From contig NZ_CP050145.1 of NCBI RefSeq assembly GCF_016767715.1, forward strand, positions 2,976,001 through 3,040,000: a DNA stretch of 64,000 nucleotides. The letters are read 5' to 3'. The position numbers and the translations under genes are program-made. This document shows positions 18,153-27,225 of this stretch, piece after piece. The notes beneath the pieces are model-generated. The model was not told the origin of the DNA and searched no databases. It was given only the letters and a program-made list of their open reading frames with translations. This DNA is from Mycobacteroides chelonae. GTDB taxonomy: Bacteria > Actinomycetota > Actinomycetes > Mycobacteriales > Mycobacteriaceae. The first letter of the stretch is position 1, and each line of letters begins with the position of its first letter.

Positions 18153-18749
18153 ATGGCGACACAGCGACCACTGAAGGGCACCGAGATTGGCGTGTTCATC
18201 GAGAGCGACTACATCTACCGCGAGATTCATTACTACGTCGATAGATTCGCTGAAGAAGGCGCCGTCGTGCGCCTCATCACCAGGCTCTGGAGCAGCACAC
18301 CGCCCACGTTCACCGACCACGACTTCCACATACCACTCGACCTGCCAATCGAGGACCTGCGGCCATTCCTGGGTGAGGGGCTAGCCCAGCTAGACGCCTT
18401 GATCATCCCCGGCGGCTTCGTTTCGGACAGGCTGCGCTACTCCGAAGTGCCGGGCGGTATCCCCCCGGCTCTGGAGCTGCTGCGCCAGGCTTTCGGCGAC
18501 AAGCGGATCGTCAAAGGTATTATTTGTCACGGGCTTTGGCTCTCGGCTTTGCTTCCCGAGCTGATCGCTGGCCGCCCTGTGACATGCCATAACAACCTCG
18601 TTGGCGATGCCCGGAACATGGGCGCTCATTACACCGACAGTGATCTGGTCGATGACGGCGATCTGGTAACTGCCCGCACCGCGGACCACCATCAGATTTT
18701 CACCGCCGCACTCATCGACAAACTCCGATCGACGAAAGGCCTGGTGTGA
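18153..18749 (+). CDS. DJ-1/PfpI family protein (second)
   Basis: 198 aa, the compact PfpI type. It begins GTEIGVFIESDYIYREIHYY, has LDALIIPGGFVSDRLRYSE and the nucleophile elbow GIICHGLWLSALL with Cys125, and ends with the dimer-side segment DGDLVTARTADHHQIF. A GGGAGCG ribosome site precedes the ATG and there are 12 bases to the previous stop. PfpI proteins are usually annotated as intracellular proteases, but many act on glycation adducts or small carbonyl compounds. It is unlike the first DJ-1 protein of this operon in length and sequence, so it is not a recent duplicate. Confidence 0.85.
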   Translation: MATQRPLKGTEIGVFIESDYIYREIHYYVDRFAEEGAVVRLITRLWSSTPPTFTDHDFHIPLDLPIEDLRPFLGEGLAQLDALIIPGGFVSDRLRYSEVPGGIPPALELLRQAFGDKRIVKGIICHGLWLSALLPELIAGRPVTCHNNLVGDARNMGAHYTDSDLVDDGDLVTARTADHHQIFTAALIDKLRSTKGLV

Positions 18750-18750
18750 C

Positions 18751-20613
18751 ATGGTAGAGACATACTCGGACTCGGTGATGGGCTATCTCGACGAGTTACA
18801 CGAGGACCACCTGACGCTGCGGGGCATCGACGGAGAGCTGCTGCGCCTAGAGATGAACACCCGCACCAGCGTCCAACGGCTGCGCAATCTCGGCGAGGAA
18901 TACGTCGACGGGACAGCCGATCTATTCGCCGGCCGGGTGCCGCAGAACGCGTTAATCATTGCCTACGGGCCGATCGTCCCCTACGAAAGCGGCACCAGGC
19001 GTTACGCCAGCACCATCACCATCGTCGGAGCACTCGACGGCAACCCCATCATGGAGCCCACCTGGTGGATCACGCAGATCACACAGATCGCCAACTTCTA
19101 TCGCAATGCACAGTTCGGCGACGGCCCCATCGACTTCCAGCAGTACCGCACCAACCTGGACCGCTCGGGCCGCAAGCACGGGGATATCCAGGAAACCGCG
19201 GTGCTGTCCCGGCTCATCTACGGCATGGCATCGTCCTTCTTGCTGACCGGCAACGATGACCATTTAACGGTGGCCACGGCGGGCTGCGCTTACATGCTCG
19301 AAAACATGCGGATGTCCGAACTTGCAGGGGAGCGCGATCCCTTCGGGAAGGAAACCCTCTGGTATCACCGTCTTGAGGTCACCCCCGGTCAGACAAACAA
19401 GATACTGGCCTCCCAGTTCCCGGACGACCGCGGTTCGATCCCCGCGTACGAACAGATCTACGCGCTCGCCGGCCTCACCCAGACCTACCGGGCTACAGGT
19501 GATCCCGCGCTCCTGGAGGCCATCCAGCAGACCGTCCGGCTCTTCGATATCTATTTCAAAGACCCCCTGCTCGAGGGGTACTACTCACACATCGATCCTG
19601 AGACCTGGGGTTCGCAATCATCGCGACTGGGGCAGAACAAGGCGAAAAAGAACTGGAACTCAAACGGCGATCATGCTCCGGCGTACTTGTTCAATCTCTA
19701 CCTGAGCACCGGCGACCCTCAATACCTGGAAATGCTCACCTACACCTTTGGCATCATTGCCACACACTTCCCGCAGAGCGGCCTGCGGACCCGTGTTGAG
19801 GAAACTCCTTTTGTACGTGAACGATTCAACGCCGACTGGACCGTCGACGAGAACTGGGGATGGCAGCAAGACCGCGCGGTCGTCGGGCACAACCTCAAGA
19901 TCGCGTGGAACTTCATACGGATGTCGGTGCTCTCCGAGGACCCTCGGCTACTCGGCTATGCCACGAGAATCGCGCACACCATGCCCAACTACGGGCTGGA
20001 CGTGCGGCGCGGTGGCTGGTACGACGTGCTCGAACGCGCACTGTTCGCCACCGACCGCTTCACCTGGCATGACCGGAAGGCTTGGTGGCAGCAGGAGCAA
20101 GCGATTCTGGCTTACCTAATCCTGGCGGCCCGCGTTGACCCCCTCTACGAAAACGAAGCGTTCGAGGCCGCGGCCTTCTACAACGCCAACTTCCTCGATC
20201 ACGATTTCGGTGGCGTCTTCCCCACCGTGCTGGCCAGCGGCATGCCCTACGGGGTAGGAGAGGAAGGCGGTAAGGGCTCGCATTCGATGGGGATGTACCA
20301 CTCGGCTGAGTTGTGCTACCTGTCAGCGGTTTACACCGCACTGATGCTCCGGAAGGAGCCACTGTATCTGTGGTTCAAACCCGCACCGGATCAGAACTTC
20401 CCGGGCAACATCCTCCGAGTAGCGCCCGACACACTGACGCAAGGTTCAGTCTTCATCGCGTCGGTGCTCGTCAACGGCGAGCTCTACGACAAGTACGACA
20501 GCGCCAATCTCACGGTGACGCTCCCCGAGTCCACAACGGGGCTCACCATCCGGGTGCGACTCGACAACGACCCCCGCCACTCCCCCTCCCTCACCCTGGG
20601 TATGCATGTCTAG
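18751..20613 (+). CDS. AGE family (N-acylglucosamine 2-epimerase-like) protein
   Basis: 620 aa. The central 400 residues have the alpha/alpha-barrel pattern of the N-acylglucosamine 2-epimerase/cellobiose 2-epimerase superfamily. Conserved blocks are EQIYALAGLTQTYRATGD, then DRAVVGHNLKIAWNF, then HDRKAWWQQEQAI, then GKGSHSMGMYHSAEL. In typical members the second block reads G-H-x-x-E; here the last residue is Lys, so catalysis may differ. Extra N-terminal (about 150) and C-terminal (about 80, beta-rich) regions make it longer than the usual 400 aa. The likely role is sugar epimerisation or isomerisation. It starts one base after the previous stop and its end overlaps GlgX by 8 bases. Confidence 0.7.
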   Translation: MVETYSDSVMGYLDELHEDHLTLRGIDGELLRLEMNTRTSVQRLRNLGEEYVDGTADLFAGRVPQNALIIAYGPIVPYESGTRRYASTITIVGALDGNPIMEPTWWITQITQIANFYRNAQFGDGPIDFQQYRTNLDRSGRKHGDIQETAVLSRLIYGMASSFLLTGNDDHLTVATAGCAYMLENMRMSELAGERDPFGKETLWYHRLEVTPGQTNKILASQFPDDRGSIPAYEQIYALAGLTQTYRATGDPALLEAIQQTVRLFDIYFKDPLLEGYYSHIDPETWGSQSSRLGQNKAKKNWNSNGDHAPAYLFNLYLSTGDPQYLEMLTYTFGIIATHFPQSGLRTRVEETPFVRERFNADWTVDENWGWQQDRAVVGHNLKIAWNFIRMSVLSEDPRLLGYATRIAHTMPNYGLDVRRGGWYDVLERALFATDRFTWHDRKAWWQQEQAILAYLILAARVDPLYENEAFEAAAFYNANFLDHDFGGVFPTVLASGMPYGVGEEGGKGSHSMGMYHSAELCYLSAVYTALMLRKEPLYLWFKPAPDQNFPGNILRVAPDTLTQGSVFIASVLVNGELYDKYDSANLTVTLPESTTGLTIRVRLDNDPRHSPSLTLGMHV

Positions 20614-22690
20614 CGATGCGCTAGTCGCACGGCCGGGTAAGGCGTACCCACTCGGCGCGACCTACGACGGCGCAGCGGGCACAAACTTCGCGCTGTACAG
20701 CGAGATAGCCGAGTCAGTAACACTGTGCCTGGTCGGGGCCCAGGGCGACGAGATCTCGGTGCCGCTGACCGAGGTGGACGGCGGTATCTGGCACGCCTAC
20801 CTGCCGGGGATCAGGCCGGGGCAGCGCTACGGGTACCGTGTGGCGGGCGCCTTCGACACCGCCCGCGGATTGCGCTGCGACCCTTCAGCCTTCCTGCTCG
20901 ATCCCTATGCCAAGGCCTTCGATGTAGGTGACCTTACAGACTCCCCGCACACGATGACGGGCGTTGTCATCGACCCCGCACGTTTCAACTGGGCCGGTGA
21001 TACCAAGCCTGATCGCCCGTACCACGAAACCATCGTCTACGAAGCACACGTCAAGGGCATGACGGCCGCGCACCCCGCCGTGCCTCATGGACTGCGCGGC
21101 ACCTACGCCGGAATGGCACACCCAGAAGTTCTTGAGCATCTAACAGCCCTAGGTGTGACCGCTGTGGAACTAATGCCCGTACACCAGTTCATGCACGATG
21201 GCTGGCTCCTTGATCGCGGACTGCGGAACTACTGGGGCTACAACACCATTGGGTTCTTCGCACCGCACGCCCAGTACGCGTCCACAAGTACCCCCGAAGA
21301 CGCCGTTGACGAATTCAAGGCGATGGTCCATGCCCTACACCAGGCAGGACTGGAGGTGATTCTCGATGTTGTCTACAACCACACCGCCGAAGGCAATGAA
21401 CTTGGGCCAACCGTGAGCTTCCGCGGTATCGATAACCCCTCCTACTATCACCTGGTCGCCGACGATCTCTCACGCTACGAAAACTTCAGCGGCACAGGTA
21501 ATACTCTCAATGCCGGCCAGCCTTCGGTGCTGCAGCTGATTATGGACTCGCTTCGGTACTGGGTGCTCGAGATGCACGTGGACGGCTTCCGGTTTGACCT
21601 AGCTGCCGCACTGGCTCGGGAAGTCCATGACGTCGACAAGTTGTCGGCCTTCTTCGACCTCGTTCAGCAGGACCCAGTGATCAGCCGCGTCAAACTGATT
21701 GCCGAACCGTGGGATAACGGCGCAGATGGCTACCAGATAGGCAACTTTCCCGCCCAATGGTCGGAGTGGAATGGGCGCTACCGGGACACCATGCGCGACT
21801 ACTGGCGGGGCCAGCTCAGCTCGCTGGGAGAGTTCGCCACCCGGTTCGCGGGCTCCTCAGACCTGTACGGCCCGTCTCGCCGCCGCCCCAGCGCAAGCAT
21901 CAACTACGTCACCTGCCACGACGGGTTCACGCTGAACGACCTTGTCTCGTACGACACCAAACATAACCAGGACAACCCTTCTAACGACGGGAATGACGAC
22001 AATCGGTCATGGAACTGTGGGACCGAGGGGCCCACAAACGACCCGGCCGTGCTGGCGTTACGGGCGCAGCAGCGCCGCAACTTCCTCGCCACCACCGTGC
22101 TCAGCCAGGGAACGCCCATGCTGTTGCACGGCGACGAATTTGGGCGGACCCAGCAGGGCAACAACAATGCCTACTGCCAGGACTCCCCCCTGGTATGGAT
22201 GGACTGGTCGCTCACGGCTGTCGACTCGGACCTACTCGAGTTCACGCGGCGGGTCATAGCTCTGCGCGGACGCCACCCGGTGTTCCAGCGCCGGCGATTC
22301 TTCCGCCCTTGCCCCACCGCCAGTTGCGCAGAGATCACCTGGCTCACGCCTGCGGGCGTGGTGATGCGTGAGAACGATTGGGACGCCGACTGGGCCAAGG
22401 CACTCATGGTCCAGCTCAACGGAGATGCCATCCCCGAGCCGGACAGCGCGGGCCTGCCGATACGGGACGACTCCTTCCTGCTGTGCTTCAACGCGCACTG
22501 GGAGAACATCGAATTCAACTTGCCAGCAACAGAGCGCGGGCGGTCCTGGGCGGTGGCGCTCGATACCGCCCACCCACTCGGACGAGGCAGCCATACCGCA
22601 AGCAGCTCAGCTGCGGTGCCGGCCCGCTCGCTCATAGTCTTCGTCGCACTGCAAAAACCGGACACTATCGATACCAGGAGCACGACGTGA
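20606..22690 (+). CDS. glgX: Glycogen debranching enzyme GlgX/TreX-type (GH13)
   Basis: 694 aa. An N-terminal carbohydrate-binding domain (about 10-130, from [20 protein letters not shown]) is followed by a GH13 barrel. All catalytic residues are present: the nucleophile Asp331 in DGFRFDLA, the acid Glu367 in IAEPWDNG and Asp439 in [10 protein letters not shown], with the usual [16 protein letters not shown] later. GlgX/TreX hydrolyses alpha-1,6 branches of glycogen-type glucans. It lacks glycogen-operon neighbours (glgB, treY, treZ) and sits inside an unrelated-looking operon, so it may supply a glucan-derived sugar to the AGE and GMC enzymes, or act on an unusual glucoside. Its stop overlaps the next GTG start. 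Confidence 0.9.
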   Translation: MSSDALVARPGKAYPLGATYDGAAGTNFALYSEIAESVTLCLVGAQGDEISVPLTEVDGGIWHAYLPGIRPGQRYGYRVAGAFDTARGLRCDPSAFLLDPYAKAFDVGDLTDSPHTMTGVVIDPARFNWAGDTKPDRPYHETIVYEAHVKGMTAAHPAVPHGLRGTYAGMAHPEVLEHLTALGVTAVELMPVHQFMHDGWLLDRGLRNYWGYNTIGFFAPHAQYASTSTPEDAVDEFKAMVHALHQAGLEVILDVVYNHTAEGNELGPTVSFRGIDNPSYYHLVADDLSRYENFSGTGNTLNAGQPSVLQLIMDSLRYWVLEMHVDGFRFDLAAALAREVHDVDKLSAFFDLVQQDPVISRVKLIAEPWDNGADGYQIGNFPAQWSEWNGRYRDTMRDYWRGQLSSLGEFATRFAGSSDLYGPSRRRPSASINYVTCHDGFTLNDLVSYDTKHNQDNPSNDGNDDNRSWNCGTEGPTNDPAVLALRAQQRRNFLATTVLSQGTPMLLHGDEFGRTQQGNNNAYCQDSPLVWMDWSLTAVDSDLLEFTRRVIALRGRHPVFQRRRFFRPCPTASCAEITWLTPAGVVMRENDWDADWAKALMVQLNGDAIPEPDSAGLPIRDDSFLLCFNAHWENIEFNLPATERGRSWAVALDTAHPLGRGSHTASSSAAVPARSLIVFVALQKPDTIDTRSTT

Positions 22691-23622
22691 CGCCACAAGA
22701 CAATGACCGCCCGACAGTTGGCCTGTTCGCCGTCAATATGCAGCCGACCGTTCATCCGGCCGCACTCGGGGAAATTGCCACCCTGGCAGAAGAACTCGGA
22801 TACGACTCCCTCTGGGCTGGTGAGCACGTGGTCCTACCAGACTCCCCTGAATCCGGCAGTCCCTTCGATCCGGCACTCGAGCTCGTCGACCCGCTGATCA
22901 CTCTCGCCCATCTGTCAGGCGTGACACGAACCATCAAGCTGGCCACCGGAGTAGTTATTTTGCCACTGCATAATCCGCTGCTTCTTGCCAAGCAGCTCGC
23001 CTCACTTGATGTGCTCTGCAACGGGCGGCTTATCTTCGGTTACGGCAACGGATATCTTGAGCAGTCTTTCGATGCGGTCGGAGTTCCCTTTGCCGACAGG
23101 GCTTCCCGCAGCAATGAGTACCTGAGGGCCATGCGGGCACTCTGGCATACCGAAAAGCCCGCCTACACAGGCAGCCACGTGAGCTTCTCACAAGTCGACG
23201 CGCATCCGCGCCCCCTGCAACGCAGCCTCCACACCGTCGTCGGCGGTGCGTCCACGCGCGCCCTACGCGAGGCCGCCACCCATGCCCATGGCTGGTACGC
23301 GTGGGGCATGACTCCCGATGCACTTGCTGAGGCCAAGAATGCGCTAGACACCATGGTCCGTAACAACTCTCGCGCAGAGGAGCTGGGCCGAATCCAGATC
23401 ACGGTGACCCCGCCTCAGGGTGCTACCGTCGGCGCAGCGCAAATCGACGCCTTTGGCGCCGCCGGCGCTGACCGCATCGTGCTCTTTCCCCCAGATGGCC
23501 TAACGATTGCTGAATTACGTGCCTTTATCCGGGCACACGCACCAGCGGCGATCGGCGCGATGCCGGCGCCCATATCCACGCCCCGCCACGAGGAGAGCCA
23601 TGGGCACAGCACAAATCCGTGA
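22687..23622 (+). CDS. LLM class (F420-dependent type) oxidoreductase
   Basis: 311 aa from a GTG at 22687 overlapping the GlgX stop (GTGA), with an AGGAGC ribosome site. It has the luciferase-like monooxygenase barrel pattern: AALGEIATLAEELGYDSLWAGEH at the N-terminus, KLATGVVILPLHNPLLLAKQ, and LIFGYGNGYL. The closest type I can name is the mycobacterial F420-dependent Rv2161c-like group. Such proteins reduce or oxidise alcohols, imines or enones using F420, or hydroxylate with FMN. It is one of two redox enzymes in this operon, with the GMC protein two genes on. The substrate is unknown. Confidence 0.85.
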   Translation: MTPQDNDRPTVGLFAVNMQPTVHPAALGEIATLAEELGYDSLWAGEHVVLPDSPESGSPFDPALELVDPLITLAHLSGVTRTIKLATGVVILPLHNPLLLAKQLASLDVLCNGRLIFGYGNGYLEQSFDAVGVPFADRASRSNEYLRAMRALWHTEKPAYTGSHVSFSQVDAHPRPLQRSLHTVVGGASTRALREAATHAHGWYAWGMTPDALAEAKNALDTMVRNNSRAEELGRIQITVTPPQGATVGAAQIDAFGAAGADRIVLFPPDGLTIAELRAFIRAHAPAAIGAMPAPISTPRHEESHGHSTNP

Positions 23623-24016
23623 GTTCGTCGACCGGTGGTTCAGCCTCCTCAGTGCGCATGCACCGGTGGGCGAGCTGACGGCCTGCCTAGCAGCCACGGG
23701 GCTGGAGATGATATTCCCCGAGCGCACGCTTCGCTCCATCGACGACTTCACGTCCTGGTACGCAGCCGTCGGCGAGGCGTTTGCCGACCAGGACCACGAT
23801 GTCGAGCGAATCGAAATACAGCACCGCCCCGACGAGAACCTGTACCGCCTCGGAGTCAGCGTCGTATGGCGGGCGACCAATGTCGCCGACGGGAAGCTCA
23901 TCGCGCAGCGCGCGACACAAGCATGGGTTCTTCAGTACGACAAAGCTTCCGGGGAGCCGCGCATTCAGAAGTATTACGTCGTCAAACTGATAGACCTGGA
24001 GACAGGCACCTCATGA
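23600..24016 (+). CDS. SnoaL-like/NTF2-fold protein
   Basis: 138 aa from the ATG at 23600, with GAGGAGAGCC upstream; it overlaps the previous gene by 23 bases. The cone-shaped NTF2/SnoaL pattern is visible: an N-terminal helix IREFVDRWFSLL, then SIDDFTSWYAAVGEAF, then strands with HRPDENLYRLGVSVVWRAT and WVLQYDKASGEPRIQKYYV. SnoaL-like proteins act as cyclases, isomerases or hydrolases in natural-product pathways, or have no known activity. Its position between an F420-type oxidoreductase and a GMC oxidoreductase suggests a small-molecule step. Confidence 0.75.
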   Translation: MGTAQIREFVDRWFSLLSAHAPVGELTACLAATGLEMIFPERTLRSIDDFTSWYAAVGEAFADQDHDVERIEIQHRPDENLYRLGVSVVWRATNVADGKLIAQRATQAWVLQYDKASGEPRIQKYYVVKLIDLETGTS

Positions 24017-25590
24017 GAACTGCACCGCTGTTCGTCGATTACGTGGTTGTCGGAGCCGGCTCATCGGGATGCGTTGTTGCAAGCCGACTGAGCGAAGACC
24101 CGGCCTGCTCGGTGCTGGTTATCGAGGCCGGGGGCTGGGACGATCACCCTGAGATTCATGATGTCAGCCTCGCCTCAGCATTCGCGCTGTGGGATGCCGC
24201 GGGCCCGCCGGACATCGACTGGGGCTACGAGACCCTGCCGCAGGAATATCTCGGAAACCGCACCATACCCATCGCACGCGGCAAGGTTGTGGGCGGCTGT
24301 GGATCGATCAATGCCCTCGTGTGGGTACGAGGAAACTCCCGCGACTACGACCACTGGGCTCAAACAGGTGCAGCGGGCTGGTCCTACGCCGACGTACTTC
24401 CTTACTTCAGGCACTGCGAGGAGTTCCTTGGGCGCAGCACTGCATGGCGCGGCGGCGATGGGCCGGTCAGCGTGTGGAAACACGCCAATCTGACACCTGC
24501 GGCAGAGGCGTTTATTCGAGCCGCCGACGAAATTGGTTACAGCACAGACGATCGTGATTACAACGGCGAGCACCAAGATGGGTTCGGATTCGGGTATCAA
24601 ACCAATCGCACCAAGATCGGCACGCGGTGCAGCACCGCAACGGGATACCTGCACCCCATCCGTCGGCGGAGCAATCTCACGGTGCTCACCCGATCACAGG
24701 TCACCCACATCGGATTCACCGGCGGTGCCGTAAAAACAGTCGAGTATCTCACGGACGGCCAGCGGCGCACGGTACACGTCGACCAAGGCGCAATACTCAG
24801 TGCTGGCGCGTTCGAGACCCCAAAACTACTGATGCTCTCGGGTATTGGACCGGCAGCGGAACTGAAAGAACACGGCATTGATTGCCTACATCACACGCCG
24901 GAGGTCGGCCAGAACCTGCAAGACCACATTTTCGTGGGCGTGACCTACGACTCCAAGATCGCATACCCAGATGCGGAGCTGGTTTCCGAGGCAGGTTTGT
25001 TCACCAGAACCACGCTGCAGAATACCGACTCACCCCCCGACCTGCAGATGACGTTCGGTACTGGTAAGTTCCTTCCCCCCAATGCTTCTTCAGATCAGCT
25101 GGCCGGCCCTGGATTCACCTTCGGGCCGGTGGCCATTCAGCCGCACAGCAGAGGAGAGGTGCTTCTCGCTAGCGCCGACCCACTGGCGAACGCCCGGGTG
25201 CAGCCGCGGTACCTGTCTGATCCCGCCGATACCGCTGTGCTGATCGAAGGCATCGAGCTGGCGCGGGATATCGTTCATGCCAGCGCATTCGATGAACTTC
25301 GTGGTGCCGAACTTGCACCTGGCCCGTCGATGACCGACAAGAGCGAGCTCGCCACATTCATCTCTGCCGCGGCTAGCACGTTATGGCACCCCGTAGGCAC
25401 CTGCCGCATGGGCAGTGACGATGGCTCAGTGGTCGACCCCACGCTTCGGGTGCACGGCGTGGAGAATCTCTGGATCGCTGATGCATCGATCATGCCGTCG
25501 ATCACGTCCGGCAACACCCATGCCCCGTGCGTCATGATTGGCGAACGAGCCGCCGAATTCATCAAGAAGGCAAGGAGACTCAATGACTGA
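24013..25590 (+). CDS. GMC family FAD-dependent oxidoreductase
   Basis: 525 aa; ATG overlaps the previous stop (ATGA). The FAD-binding motif VVGAGSSGCVVASRLSED opens the protein, with GMC signature 1 in RGKVVGGCGSINALVWVRG and signature 2 in GAFETPKLLMLSGIGP. The catalytic His is in LWHPVGTCRMG. The second active-site position reads GNTHAP, that is His, where choline-dehydrogenase-like members usually have Asn; glucose-oxidase types have His. GMC enzymes oxidise alcohols or sugars to aldehydes or keto sugars. Next to an AGE-type epimerase and GlgX, a sugar or glycoside is a reasonable substrate guess. The next gene overlaps by 8 bases. Confidence 0.9.
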   Translation: MRTAPLFVDYVVVGAGSSGCVVASRLSEDPACSVLVIEAGGWDDHPEIHDVSLASAFALWDAAGPPDIDWGYETLPQEYLGNRTIPIARGKVVGGCGSINALVWVRGNSRDYDHWAQTGAAGWSYADVLPYFRHCEEFLGRSTAWRGGDGPVSVWKHANLTPAAEAFIRAADEIGYSTDDRDYNGEHQDGFGFGYQTNRTKIGTRCSTATGYLHPIRRRSNLTVLTRSQVTHIGFTGGAVKTVEYLTDGQRRTVHVDQGAILSAGAFETPKLLMLSGIGPAAELKEHGIDCLHHTPEVGQNLQDHIFVGVTYDSKIAYPDAELVSEAGLFTRTTLQNTDSPPDLQMTFGTGKFLPPNASSDQLAGPGFTFGPVAIQPHSRGEVLLASADPLANARVQPRYLSDPADTAVLIEGIELARDIVHASAFDELRGAELAPGPSMTDKSELATFISAAASTLWHPVGTCRMGSDDGSVVDPTLRVHGVENLWIADASIMPSITSGNTHAPCVMIGERAAEFIKKARRLND

Positions 25591-26401
25591 GCCCGGACCA
25601 GACCCTCAATCTAGGCTCTATCGGCGCTTCCTGGAGTTGTTCAACGCCGGGCGCTACGAGGATTTATCGACGGTTGTTGATGAGCGGTTCATCGCCCATC
25701 ACGCAGGTTTTGGAAATACCCATACCTTGAGCGCCTACATCGACAGCCTGCGCACGGCCAGAGAAGCCCTAGAGCTCCGAGCCGAACTCGATTACGTGGC
25801 CGCGTTCGACGACCGTGTGATCACCCGATGCCGGTTACTGGGGCGGCATGTCGGCACCTTCCTGGGCTACGCACCGACGGGAAGGGCCGTTACCTGGGAG
25901 ACCCTCGAGATATGGCGAGTGGCCAGCGGCAAGTTCGTCGAACGCTGGTCACAGGATGACCTATACGGCCTGTCCCAGCAGCTCTCCCCCGACGGCGCCA
26001 ACGTGGCACTCATTAAGCGCCTCAACGACGTTGTCAACGAGCGTCGGTACGGCGACATGGACGCACTGTTCTCTGCAGAGTTCGTGGACCATAACCCCGC
26101 GTGGAGCGCGCGCAATCTGGATGAACTGAAAGACATCATCAGTTCTGCCCACAAGGCGCTGGACTTCACCTCGAACCAGGATCTTATCTACCCCGCCGAC
26201 GGCGGGAAGGTTGTCATCCACATCACGTTTACTGGCCGCCATGTGGGGCCGTTCCTCGGACGCCAACCAACAGGCCGAGCCGTGTCCTGGACGAGCATCG
26301 AGGTATACCAGCTCTCCGACGGACTAATCGCCGAACGATGGGTGCAAGCCGATACCGCGGGCCTCATGAAACAACTCGGTGTCCCGCTTCCGGGCGCCTA
26401 G
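25583..26401 (+). CDS. Tandem SnoaL-like (ester cyclase-type) protein
   Basis: 272 aa from the ATG at 25583, with AAGGAGACTCA upstream. It has two SnoaL-like domains in tandem. Each has an N-terminal helix (RRFLELFNAGRYEDL; IKRLNDVVNERRYGDMDAL), a HH or DH pair (FIAHHAGFG; FVDHNPAW), and a late strand set (GRHVGTFLGYAPTGRAVTWE; GRHVGPFLGRQPTGRAVSW) ending in ERW. This is the pattern of the SnoaL/ester-cyclase family, normally about 130 aa as a single domain, so this protein is an internal duplication. Polyketide-type aldol cyclisation is the classic role; the actual reaction here is unknown. Confidence 0.8.
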   Translation: MTEPGPDPQSRLYRRFLELFNAGRYEDLSTVVDERFIAHHAGFGNTHTLSAYIDSLRTAREALELRAELDYVAAFDDRVITRCRLLGRHVGTFLGYAPTGRAVTWETLEIWRVASGKFVERWSQDDLYGLSQQLSPDGANVALIKRLNDVVNERRYGDMDALFSAEFVDHNPAWSARNLDELKDIISSAHKALDFTSNQDLIYPADGGKVVIHITFTGRHVGPFLGRQPTGRAVSWTSIEVYQLSDGLIAERWVQADTAGLMKQLGVPLPGA

Positions 26402-26414
26402 AGAGGGAACCAAC

Positions 26415-26714
26415 ATGCCTTCATTTCTGATGAACATCAACGTCAAACCCGGCCAGGAGGATGCAGCGCTGGCACAGCTTGCCGAGATACAGCGGCTGGC
26501 CCGGGCCGACGCCGGGAATCAGTTGTTCCTGTGGCTCCATCACACAACTGACCCGACGCGGTTCACCCTCTGCGAACAGTGGGATACACAAGCAGACCTC
26601 GACAAGCACCTCGTGAACATCTCGCCGGCCTGGGACCGGTTCACTCCACTGCTCGCCGGAACACCTGTCAGCGAGCCGGTAGCGCCGGTGACCGAGATCG
26701 ATCCACAAAGATGA
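26415..26714 (+). CDS. Antibiotic biosynthesis monooxygenase (ABM) domain protein
   Basis: 99 aa from the ATG at 26415, preceded by GAGAGGGAAC. It is a single ABM/dimeric ferredoxin-like domain: FLMNINVKPGQEDAALAQL, then HHTTDPTRFTLCEQWDTQADLDKHL, with the usual length. ABM-domain proteins include cofactor-free quinone-forming monooxygenases, haem degraders and small quorum-type proteins. Within this operon a cofactor-free oxygenation or structural role is possible. Its last four bases overlap the VOC gene start. Confidence 0.82.
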   Translation: MPSFLMNINVKPGQEDAALAQLAEIQRLARADAGNQLFLWLHHTTDPTRFTLCEQWDTQADLDKHLVNISPAWDRFTPLLAGTPVSEPVAPVTEIDPQR

Positions 26715-27160
26715 GCGTGTCATTCGTCAGATGGTCACACGTTGCGCTCAATTGCCGGGACCTGGCCGCGACTGAGCATTTCTATTCCGCCTGGTTCGGG
26801 TTCACCCGGTCGCGGGTGTTCGAGTCTCCATACCGCACAACAATATTTCTGAGACTCGGCGACGTGTACCTCGAACTGTTCGGCGGGGTATCAGTGGATA
26901 CTCGGGTCGCTTTGAGTAGTTCAGCAGACGGCCCACAACACCCCGGGTCCGTGCGCCACATCGCATTCCAGGTGGATGACGTCGACGCACTACTTACGAA
27001 AATGGGGGCCGCAGCGGTCGTGACACTCGGTCCGCTGGATTTCGATCAGTACATTCCCGGTTGGCGGAGTGTGTGGCTATCCGATCCGGACGGCGTCACC
27101 GTGGAGGTAAGCCAGGGGTACCGAGATGTTCCAGAACCAGGCAAAGCCTTGCTGGACTGA
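26711..27160 (+). CDS. VOC family protein (glyoxalase/extradiol dioxygenase fold)
   Basis: 149 aa; ATG overlaps the previous stop (ATGA). Paired beta-alpha-beta-beta-beta modules are visible: SHVALNCRDLAATEHFYSAWFGF and YLELFGG in the first, then RHIAFQVDDVDALLTKMGA and VWLSDPDGVTVEVSQG in the second. The metal-ligand pattern His, Glu, His, Glu (H in SHVALN, E in YLELF, H in RHIAF, E in TVEVS) is complete, so it should bind a divalent metal. VOC enzymes isomerise, epimerise, cleave or oxygenate small molecules. Last gene of the 11-gene operon. Confidence 0.85.
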   Translation: MSVSFVRWSHVALNCRDLAATEHFYSAWFGFTRSRVFESPYRTTIFLRLGDVYLELFGGVSVDTRVALSSSADGPQHPGSVRHIAFQVDDVDALLTKMGAAAVVTLGPLDFDQYIPGWRSVWLSDPDGVTVEVSQGYRDVPEPGKALLD

Positions 27161-27225
27161 TGCCCATTGCCCGACCGATTCCAGCTTGTGAAAAACCTTG
27201 TCCTACAACATATACGTGATCTGCA

